Positions 55,101 through 62,600 of a stretch of DNA of 64,000 nt are shown here, one piece after another. Numbering within the stretch: the first letter of the stretch is position 1; each line of letters opens with the position of its first letter. The notes beneath the pieces were generated by a model. The model saw only the letters and a program-made list of their open reading frames with translations, was not told the DNA's origin and did not search any database. The translations under genes were made by a program, and so were the position numbers. The stretch is from CAXXFQ01 sp963674475. GTDB lineage: Bacteria > Planctomycetota > Planctomycetia > Pirellulales > Thermoguttaceae. The DNA lies in contig CAXXFQ010000017.1 of assembly GCA_963674475.2 (NCBI GenBank), positions 496,001 to 560,000 on the forward strand. The letters run 5' to 3'.

Positions 55101-55246
55101 GCCTGAAGGTTCGCGCCGGGCCAGATGGTCAAGAGCACGAGTATCCCGAAGAAAAATCGTCCGAACCGGGATTTCAGAGGGAGCGTTTTCCTTGGTGAAG
55201 ACGTACGGCAAGCGGCCGCGCGTCGTGAACGACGCACGCCTAGCAA
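52160..55246 (-). CDS. lptD: LPS-assembly protein LptD-like outer membrane protein
   Basis: 1028 residues. The putative start is a TTG (55246), and a GTG and others follow, so the N-terminus is uncertain. A signal peptide is at about residues 30-50 (FFFGILVLLTIWPGANLQA). Residues about 60-330 form an OstA/LptA-like jellyroll (GRCVVYAEGDVTFTKKGQKP, IVFRQGERVIYANRMYYDIR). The rest is a beta-barrel of alternating aromatic strands (YLSERGLGHGTSFSYNRDDF, YRYRWFWQHRQRLPYDLQLS) ending YGLE. LptD inserts lipopolysaccharide in the outer membrane; in planctomycetes the lipid may differ. The Cys pairs of E. coli LptD are not present. Confidence 0.85.
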   Translation of the reverse strand: MLGVRRSRRAAACRTSSPRKTLPLKSRFGRFFFGILVLLTIWPGANLQAQVRLPRVGESTPIVLSADSAKRWKQGTEEVWWITDGFEMTQGQDRLEAREAIVWVDTTSDSRQNGRCVVYAEGDVTFTKKGQKPIRISDQTWFEHRRSTGGIRFNIADISGAPETKPTVYDRGLKRRQPGAASAIRRTQYTKFDIVPTPSAEANEPAIGNRRIRVFPRSNAPVDVKWSRSPNTNQSIGIITAGINLIVDGLPGFGSIDVSADRLVLWTEGILDLQGKNAQPDEIPLEMYLEGNIVFRQGERVIYANRMYYDIRNQVGLVLDAEMLTPVPNYEGLLRLRAKAIQQNGESHFFAEEGYFTSSRLGRPGYRLEVGAIEYEDYQHPRFNPITGAPVIDPIKGTQVVDHQQRLTGENGFLYIKDIPVFYWPWVSTNLDQPSYYIDRLTLKNDNVFGNQILTTWDAYELFGIDNEPVGTEWDISLDYLSERGLGHGTSFSYNRDDFFYFPGQSAGLADFWGIKDHGHDNLGRGQRNLALAKSYRYRWFWQHRQRLPYDLQLSAEFGWISDRNFLEEYYEREWDELKDQTTGLELKQRIDNRSWTINADTRLNGFFTQTEWYPRLDHFWLGQSLFDDVFTWYEHSSAAYARYRIASEPEDPAQQAVFNPLPWEITSKGERFVTANEIDWPLQLGPTKVVPYAMTQLAHWGGDLNGEDLQRIYWQAGIRASMPMWRVDPTVESRLLNVHGLAHKVVFDGEFAIAESNQDVDQLPLYDPINDDSIEAFERRMAFLTFGTPTDPIMPRYPAKFDPRYYAIRTGLPGWVTSPTAEVAGDLMAMRMGMRHRWQTKRGMPGSRRIIDWIVFDTNAVWYPDADRDNFGSSFGLLDYNFRWHVGDRLTLVSDGIFDTFDEGQKIFTVGGFLSRPPRGSAYIGLRVMEGPIESQILAMSYNYRMSPKWVSSFGTSFDLGKDGNIGQRLSITRIGESFLISAGFSVDASRGNVGAVLSIEPRFLPKTRLGQGGGVRIPVAGAYGLE

Positions 55247-55509
55247 GGGCGTTCGAATTGCGAGCAGCGGTTCGTTTTTCAGTGTACCGGCATCCTTGCC
55301 AAACGGGAGCCTTCGACGACGTAATACACGGGGGACGCCTAACCGAAAGCCGGTTCCACCAGGTGGTCGATCCTTCGACTGGTGGGGCCCTGTTCATCTT
55401 GCAAAATCGTGGGCGAAAAGGTTCGCCCAATCCAAAACCTCTAACGGTGGAAGATTATAGGGCGAATTCAGGGGCAGATCAAGCCCGAAAAATAGTCCCT
55501 AAGAGGGGT
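55247..55509. other. intergenic region upstream of LptD-like gene
   Basis: About 260 bases upstream of the LptD-like gene on the minus strand, before the repeats. It is GC-rich, and one open frame here is a shadow of the gene. No promoter hexamers or RNA gene seen. Confidence 0.35.
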
Positions 55510-55716
55510 TTTAGTTTCCCCCCTATTGGTCTCCCGGCGGCCAGTGTGACGCTCCACTTCTATGAAAACCGCTTTATTGCGTATTTCACCTAAGCGAAGC
55601 GGGTTCCTTGCAATCGATGGAAAAATTAAAACCCCTTCCGCCACAAGCACTTAGGTAAACATGGGATCTCTCCCGGTGGCCGGTCTGACGTCCTATTTTT
55701 ATGAAAACCACTCTAG
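55510..55716. repeat. dispersed repeat, two tandem copies
   Basis: Copies at about 55510-55572 (GGCCAGTGTGACGCTCCACT, TATGAAAACCGC) and 55650-55716 (GGCCGGTCTGACGTCC, TATGAAAACCACTCTAG), joined by TATTTCACCTAAGCG (55583-55597) and GTTCCTTGCAATCGATGGAA. The final CTCTAG contains CTA at 55713-55715, the TAG stop of the minus-strand fusion gene. It is the same family as at 20.8, 21.6 and 31.0 kb. Confidence 0.78.
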
Positions 55717-58331
55717 TCGACGTAGCAGAGGACCCGTTGTGTCAAGACGTCGGCGTCGAAACGAACCTTCTGGTTGGGAAACGCCTCGGCCGGGTCGATC
55801 AGATAGATTACATCGCTCCAACGTTCCGCATCGGGCATCAGCTCGGTCAGCCGGTTGGGGGCCTGCCGGAACCACTCGGTTTGCAGGGAGTTGTTTGCGC
55901 GATCCGGAAACAGGGCCATATAAAGAATGTCCATCTCGACCAGCTCGCTGAATAGATGCGTTCCAAGCGAGACGTCTGGGATCAGGTCGTCGCGCATGGC
56001 GACAATCTCGCAGAGAACCGTTGCGGTGTTGATATCGGAAAAGGCGATCGGGACACCCAGCGAAGGGGTCGTCGTGCCCCAGCGTCCTGGCCCCAATAAA
56101 AGCAGCTCTTGGTCTTCGTCAACCGGTTTGGCATGACAAATCTGACCGACCAAGCGGGCGATGGCGTAGCGCTGTTGCACGGCCAACTGTCCGTAAGCGT
56201 GCGGGTCGACGTAAAGGATTCGATCGACTTCCAAACTGCGGCTCGGTCCGATGACGGCCCCTTCGGCACGGAAAAGGATTTTTGCTTCGTCGACGTCCTC
56301 TCGGATCGCCACGTCGGTGACGCCCCCCTTGACCTGGAAAGGTCGGCATTGGACCAGATTGATTCGACACTGGTCGTTTTCGAAAAAGTTCGCCGTAAAT
56401 TCGATGTCCACCGGATAATCGTAGGCCTTTTGCAACGTTTCCATTATCTCACGCATATCTTGGACGAAGGGCGTCTCCCCGAGAAGCTTGTCGAAGGTGA
56501 GGACCCAGGGCGTGACGTCGGAGAGGTTGGCTTCGCGGATTTGACGTTCGATCGTTTTGTCGACCGAGGCAAAAATCTCCAACGGCATGTCGTCCAAGTC
56601 GGGGCACTGGTCGACGACCTCGGCGAACCGTCGGGAAACGAAGTGGTTGGCATGCAGGTCGATCAGGTCGACTCGACGTTGGGCATATTGTCGCGAATGG
56701 CTCACTGCCCCTTCGGGCCGACGTTGCGGCGCGTTCAACGCGACAACGCGTGTGTAGTCGTCGTCGTTTCGGTCGACTGCCCGGGTTCCCATGCCGAAGA
56801 CCAGACGAAGCATTCCGGCGTTGGGGTCGATCTGTTCGGACCAGACATACGGGTTGAATGACAGGCCGACACCGGCGATCTGCGGATAATAATAATCGCC
56901 GTAAAGCGAACCGGAAACCCGTTGTACCAGCAGAGCCATCTGTTCGTCCTGATCCAACAGCCCCCGTTGAGAACGATAAACGAGCGCTTTCTCGCTCATC
57001 GTGCTGGCGTAGATCGTTCGGACGGCAGCCAGGAAGTCGGCCAGACGTTCTTGCCGAGGACCCTGGTTGGCCAGAAAGACACTTTCGTATTTCCCCGCGA
57101 ACGCGTTGCCAAAATTGTCTTCCAAAAGACTCGACGACCGGACGATGATTGGCGATTCGCCGAAGTAATCCAGCATTTGCATGAACTGGTCTTCGATCAT
57201 TTTGGGGAACGAGCCGGTCAAAAAACGTTGGCGGGCGCTTTCGGCCCCTTCCAAAAAGTGGTTCGGGTCGCGTTGCTTTTGTCGCAGCCACCAGACGCCG
57301 TTGCGGACCAGAAACGTATAGAAAACGTCCGATCCGATATAAAACGAGTCGTGCGGTTCGAGCAGTTCTTTGAAACGCGGGGCATTTTGCTCCAGGATCG
57401 CGCGTGCCAGGAGCATGCCGACCGATTTTCCCCCGATAAGCCCTGTCCCGACCACACGCCGACCGATCTGAAGGATCGTTTCGAGATCGAAGTACTTTTC
57501 GGCCAACTGTAAAACCCGCGGATCGCGCGAAACGACCATCCGCAAGAGACGTTGGCGGAGCGATTCAATATCTTCTTCCGGGTGCGCTTCGGTTCCCTTT
57601 TCTTCAAAGGCCGTTTCGGCATCGAGAAAGCACCGGTTCCAGACGTCCAGCCGGTTGGCCGAATCGAGCTGACGCCATGAGTCGGCGTTGAGGATTTCGG
57701 TGACGGTCGCGCTTTGGGTCAGTGGTACGAACCAGTTGCCGCGCCAGGCGTGCAGCAAGCTCATTCGCGGGGAATACCGGTGTTGGACCTTGACCGGGAG
57801 GACGCACAACTCCTCGCCATGACGATAGACGTCCAGAAGCACTTGCGTGGTTTGGGAGATCGGGCCGGTGGCGTACGTCGAATGGTAATTGCGGATCAGG
57901 CCGAAATAGGCGATCGTTTCCAAATCGAAAAGGTACGGGCAAGTCAACATGAAGAAGTTGCCCAGCATCCGATCGCTGTACCAGTCGACGACCAGTTCGG
58001 AAAGGCAATCAAAAACATAGAAAATCCCCCGTCCGGCCGCTTCGAGTACCTGGTGGATTTCGCCGAGGAACGTTTCGAATCCTTGTTCCGGGTCGAGCGT
58101 GTGGATCGTGATTCCCGGTCCCGGTTCCACCAACGGCTCGTGGCTGGCGAAGCGGAAGTAGATGACCCGACCGCCCCCGGCAATCGCGTTTTGCACATAC
58201 GGTTGGACGAATTTGGCGTAATCGTCGATCGACGAGACCTGCCAAACGATGTTGTCGCCGGGAATAAGCCCTTTGAGGACCCGATCGAGACCGGGCAGGC
58301 CGGTACTAAGGTGAGCGGAAATTTGGGGCAT
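55713..58331 (-). CDS. fusion of a KaiC-like domain (no P-loop) with a PEP synthase/PPDK N-terminal domain
   Basis: 872 residues. Residues 1-230 look like a RecA/KaiC domain: STGLPGLDRVLKGLIPGDN is the usual entry, but the P-loop Gly-x-x-Gly-x-Gly-Lys-Thr is replaced by SSIDDYAKF. The following VIYFRFASHEP and IFYVFDCLSELVVDWYSD keep the Walker B-like part. Residues about 285-720 form an ATP-grasp PEP/pyruvate-binding domain with GTGLIGGKSVGMLLARAILE (about 296-315), PIIVRSSSLLEDNFGNAFAG and YESVFLANQG. The C-terminal end (720-872) has LLLLGPGRWGTTTPSLGVPI and FSDINTATVLCEIVA. The PEP-utiliser His domain and swivel are absent. Function unknown; a nucleotide-binding or phosphotransfer role is inferred. 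Confidence 0.8.
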   Translation of the reverse strand: MPQISAHLSTGLPGLDRVLKGLIPGDNIVWQVSSIDDYAKFVQPYVQNAIAGGGRVIYFRFASHEPLVEPGPGITIHTLDPEQGFETFLGEIHQVLEAAGRGIFYVFDCLSELVVDWYSDRMLGNFFMLTCPYLFDLETIAYFGLIRNYHSTYATGPISQTTQVLLDVYRHGEELCVLPVKVQHRYSPRMSLLHAWRGNWFVPLTQSATVTEILNADSWRQLDSANRLDVWNRCFLDAETAFEEKGTEAHPEEDIESLRQRLLRMVVSRDPRVLQLAEKYFDLETILQIGRRVVGTGLIGGKSVGMLLARAILEQNAPRFKELLEPHDSFYIGSDVFYTFLVRNGVWWLRQKQRDPNHFLEGAESARQRFLTGSFPKMIEDQFMQMLDYFGESPIIVRSSSLLEDNFGNAFAGKYESVFLANQGPRQERLADFLAAVRTIYASTMSEKALVYRSQRGLLDQDEQMALLVQRVSGSLYGDYYYPQIAGVGLSFNPYVWSEQIDPNAGMLRLVFGMGTRAVDRNDDDYTRVVALNAPQRRPEGAVSHSRQYAQRRVDLIDLHANHFVSRRFAEVVDQCPDLDDMPLEIFASVDKTIERQIREANLSDVTPWVLTFDKLLGETPFVQDMREIMETLQKAYDYPVDIEFTANFFENDQCRINLVQCRPFQVKGGVTDVAIREDVDEAKILFRAEGAVIGPSRSLEVDRILYVDPHAYGQLAVQQRYAIARLVGQICHAKPVDEDQELLLLGPGRWGTTTPSLGVPIAFSDINTATVLCEIVAMRDDLIPDVSLGTHLFSELVEMDILYMALFPDRANNSLQTEWFRQAPNRLTELMPDAERWSDVIYLIDPAEAFPNQKVRFDADVLTQRVLCYVD

Positions 58332-58749
58332 GGTTTTCCCTTATGGAGATCAATCCGGTAATGGGGCAAGTCTGCTATGGTTTAGCCCATGATCAAGGAT
58401 ACGCGTTTCAGGGGCATCTAATTCCCTCCTGAATTGCAGTGCAGCTTAATTAAGTCGAGAAGAGTATCAGTTATTCTTATTATTGTACCCATTTGTTGGA
58501 TTTTTGCCATAGTTTTTTTGCACCGCGGGACGCCAGAAGGCCATTAAGGTGCTTTTTAAGCTCGGAAAAATTTTTTATTCAATTGATTTCGTATGAACAA
58601 CTGATATAATCATAAGCAAATCTGGACTTGATGGTCGTTTTGGTCGCAGAGTCCAACGACACTCCTCTTTAACGGAGCCGGTTCGGTTTGCGTCTGTTTT
58701 CGAGTCGTTGGTGGAGCAAAAAAGAACGCAACTTGGGGAGATTCGACTT
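58332..58749. other. 418-base divergent gap with a promoter
   Basis: Between the fusion gene (minus) and the second PEP-CTERM gene (plus). AT-rich, with a plus-strand promoter (listed separately). The minus-strand gene has AAGGGA before its ATG. No RNA gene seen. Confidence 0.45.
58583..58610 (+). promoter_or_regulatory. sigma-70 promoter of second PEP-CTERM gene
   Basis: TTGATT (58583-58588), 16-base spacer, TATAAT (58605-58610). The start codon is at 58750, about 135 bases downstream. Confidence 0.7.
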
Positions 58750-59388
58750 ATGGGGCATGGGAAATTCTTCTTGGCGACACTGGTCGCTTTCGGTTTGCTT
58801 GGAGGTTCGGTCGCCGACGCGGCGTTGACCGTTGGTTTCGATCAAGACACCTACGTGACGCAGCCGACACAATCTTTTCAAGTTCAGGTCCATCTCGATG
58901 CGGACTGGTCCTCTCCCGCGACGCCAGCCCTTGGGCCCGGGCTCTTCTCGATGGGGCTTCGAATCTGTATGGACGAGGATTATTTCGGCATTGACGGTCC
59001 CGAGTCGATCGTCTTGCCTGCCGAATTGGACGGCGACGGTCTGGGTGGGCCGGCCGTTCGAACAATCTATATGACTACTTTCGGTTTTGGCACGGCCGGG
59101 GCGGTCGATTTGATGGCGACGGAAGGATACACCGATTCCCTCTTGGCGACTTTCACGTTGGAGACCTGTTGCCGTCCCGGGGACTACACCATTTCTTTAA
59201 ATCCTTACTATTGCGCCCCGCAGGCGAATTTTCTCGATTTCGAGGGGAATGTTCTCGATTCGCAGATCACCTTCGGCACGGCCACGGTCCATGTGGTTCC
59301 CGAGCCGTCGACGGTTCTGCTCTTGTTGATCGCCACGGTTTCACTCGCGGCGTGTCGCTTCCGACGACGAAAGCGTCCGGTCGTCTAA
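58750..59388 (+). CDS. PEP-CTERM sorting domain protein
   Basis: 212 residues from the ATG at 58750. The signal peptide is GKFFLATLVAFGLLGGSVADA. The mature part is beta-rich, with one Cys-Cys pair (LETCCRPGDYTISLNPYYC). The C-terminus VPEPSTVLLLLIATVSLAAC has a PEP box, a membrane segment and the basic tail RFRRRKRPVV. Likely exosortase-processed; structural or adhesive roles are common. A 14-base GC-rich hairpin follows. Confidence 0.88.
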   Translation: MGHGKFFLATLVAFGLLGGSVADAALTVGFDQDTYVTQPTQSFQVQVHLDADWSSPATPALGPGLFSMGLRICMDEDYFGIDGPESIVLPAELDGDGLGGPAVRTIYMTTFGFGTAGAVDLMATEGYTDSLLATFTLETCCRPGDYTISLNPYYCAPQANFLDFEGNVLDSQITFGTATVHVVPEPSTVLLLLIATVSLAACRFRRRKRPVV

Positions 59389-59396
59389 ATCTTTTT

Positions 59397-59424
59397 CCAC
59401 GCGTTAGAAACTCGCGTGGTTTGC
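59397..59424 (+). terminator. possible terminator after second PEP-CTERM gene
   Basis: CCACGCG pairs with CGCGTGG with a 9-base loop; the T tract is short (GTTTGCTG), so it is a weak terminator. Confidence 0.5.
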
Positions 59425-59490
59425 TGCTGCGCGGAAGGAATTCTCGTTATCATCTCACACAAATTATTACGTATCGAGTGGCGGTAATCC

Positions 59491-59573
59491 TAGAGCCGGT
59501 TTCAAAACCCTTTTTCGCTTCACTATTACTCGGCCGTGGGAGGCCCCGGTAGGCGGTTTTGAAATGGCCTCTA
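59491..59573. mobile_element. 83-bp hairpin element with imperfect 19-bp terminal inverted repeats
   Basis: The left end TAGAGCCGGTTTCAAAACC matches the reverse complement of the right end (TAGAGGCCATTTCAAAACC) at 16 of 19 positions. The ends start TAGAG, like the CTCTA/TAGAG end of the dispersed repeats. No coding capacity. Confidence 0.6.
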
Positions 59574-59671
59574 AGAATTTTGCTTCGAAGAATCGCGAGA
59601 TGGCAGAAAAGGATTACCGGCGAAAGTAAAAAAACATCAACTATACCTAACGAGGAGGTTAGATAGGGGCC

Positions 59672-62600
59672 ATGTTGTTTTCTTGGAATAAAAAACGCGT
59701 TGGTTTTGCAGAAAAAAATTCTTTACCAGGCCGAGCCCTTTCCGGCCGACGTCATACGCTTCGTTTGGAGCCGCTGGAAGATCGGCGGATGTTGACCACC
59801 TTCTTGGTTGATTCGTTGGACGACGTGGTCGCCGAGGATGGCGTGATCACTCTGCGCGAAGCGATCGAAGCGGCCAATACCAACGCGGCCATTGGCGACG
59901 CAGTGGCTGGAAGCGATACCGAAACCGATCAAATCACCTTCAAAGCGGACCTCTTCGTCGGTGGACCTGCCACGATCGGCCTGACGAACACGCCAGCCGA
60001 AGTCGCTCAAGAAGCCGGCGACTTGCCTCCGCTGTTGTCTTGTGGTGTGCCGATTCCATCAGATTCGCCGAATCAATTAAATATCCGGGATGATTTGGTC
60101 ATTGAAGGACCAGGGGCCGATCTGTTGTCGATCGATGGGCTTGGTCAGAGCCGAGTGTTCATGATTGAATTTAGAGGCGAGGTGACGATTTCCGGCGTGA
60201 CAATAACCGGCGGAAACGCTGATTATGGAGGGGGAGTCTGTAGCTATTTTGCAAAAATTGCTATCCAGGATTCTGTTATCTCAGAAAATACTGCTGATTA
60301 TAAAGGGGGTGGGGTTTGTGTGCGTTATGGCGAGGTGTCAGTTACGGATTGCACCTTCGACGCGAATGTCGCCCAAGAATTCGGCGGAGGGATTTATAAT
60401 GAAGGCACTCTGACTGTTACCGATTCGACTTTTACCGATAACCGGGTAGAAGAGTATGATGGTGGTGGTATCAGCAATAAGCATTGCGGTCAGTTGACCG
60501 TCACCAATTCGACCTTTGCGGATAACTACGCTTACTATGGCGGCGGTGGGATTCACAACTGGGCAACAGCAACCGTTTCCGACTCGACCTTTACCGGAAA
60601 TTGGACGGTAAAACACGGCGGGGCGATCGGTAATCCGGGGACGCTTGCGCTTTCGGGGGTGACCGTCACGGGGAATTGGGTTGAGAATGGTCCTCTTTCT
60701 TGGGGCGGCGGAGGGATTTCTAACGAACACGTGATAACGATCACCAATTCGACGATTTCGGATAATGAGGCGGGGATAGGTGGCGGGATCAAGAATCTGC
60801 GAGGCGGCTTGATCGTTTCAAACTCGTCGATCTGTAATAATACGGCAGAAACCGAGGGGGGTGGGATCTGGACGGAAGATCCAATAACCGTCGCGAATTC
60901 GACCATCGCGGGCAATCGTGCCGGCAGTGATGGTGGGGGGATCGCGGTCATTTCCGACTGCGGTTATCCGTTCCGAGTCGACGTTATCAATTCGACGATT
61001 GTCGACAACCTTGCGCAAGGGCAGGGGGGCGGAATCTATTCGGGGAATTACTCGACGTCGTTGGTCAACTCGGTGGTTGCGCAAAACACGGCATCGGCCG
61101 ATGCTGATGTGTATGGGACCTTAAGAGCCACGAGTCGAAATTATTTTGTTGGAGCCAGTGATGGCAACCCGATGCTGACGGCAATCACCGATGACAACGG
61201 GGCCATTCGCTACTATCTTCCTCAGTCGGGGAGTCCCTTGATCGATGCGGGATTTCCCTACGCTACGGCTAAAGCCGGTTTGACGACCGACCAGCGGGGA
61301 AATTCTCGCTTCGTTCCCAATGGGGCAACGGTCGATATTGGTTCGGTCGAATTCCAGGCGACGCCGGAACTTTCCGTCGCGCCGACGCCGAATATCGAGA
61401 TCATCGAAGGCCAGACAGTCACGGTCGATATTTGTTTGACCGCCGACCCGGGCACAGCGGTTGACGTCGAAGTTTTAAAACAGTCGGGCTCCAGTGAGTT
61501 GGTGATCCAAGGTGTAAGCGCCCAAGTGGTCGCGCCAACGATTGTTATTTACGATGTCATCGGTGCGACGACCTATACCTACGACGCCCCAACCAAAACT
61601 TATACCATTGCCTGGGACTTTTGCAATTCGGAATTGGATGCTGACACTATCATTTGCGGGTTGAATGGCGCTGCCGGTGGGGAATATCAATTTGCGGTCA
61701 CGGGATGTGGGGCTACCAATACCATTGAATGTGGCAGTCAGGTGTTCCTCGGTACCGTGACGGGGCCAGGGACAGGAATCGTTGACGGTACCGTCTTGTT
61801 TGGAGGTATGGTTGATCTCATTTGGGATTATGAAGAAAGTTATTCGGCCAATTTCGCGACGCTTTCGTTCGATTCGACCAACTGGAACGTTCCGCAAACG
61901 GTCACGTTTTCACTAGCCGACGATGCGGATCGGGAAAACGACGATGCGGCCGTCTTTTCGGTTTCCGCCGCCGGGATGGAAACGGTAAATCTTTTCATGA
62001 CGGGGATCGACGATTGTCGGACCTATGTGGTCGATAGTCTGGCCGATGTCGTGGCGGCCGACGGGGTGTTGACCCTCCGCGAAGCGATCGAAGCGGCCAG
62101 TACGAACACGGCCGTGGGCGACGCAGTGGCCGGGAGCGACTCGGAAGACGATCTGATCGTCTTCGATCCGGCGCTGTTTGCCGACGGACCTGGCGTGATC
62201 AGTCTGACCAACGATCCCATCGACGCCGCCCAAGACGCCGAAGACTTGCCGCCGTTGTTGGCCTGTGGTTTGCCGAACCAATTGACGCTCGCCGATGATT
62301 TGGTCATCGAAGGCCCCGGTGCCGATTTGTTGTCGATCGACGGGCTGGGGCAGAGCCAAGTTTTCTTGGTGAACGAAAATGCCGAGGTGACGATCAGTGG
62401 CGTTACCGTTACAGGCGGGCATGAAGAATGGGGCGGTGGTATAAGGAATCACGGTACTTTGACGTTGGACAACGTGGTTCTCTCGGGTAACGATGCCAGT
62501 AAAGGTGGCGCGATTGCGAATATGCCTGGGGCCATTCTCACTATTACCGAATCATTCTTGTGTGATAATTCGGCCAACGACTATGGTGCCGCGATCTGGG

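Noticed and set aside
54035..55198. 387-codon plus-strand frame opposite the LptD-like gene
   Set aside because: The product is Asp/Val/Arg-rich, and the opposite strand encodes a coherent outer membrane protein.
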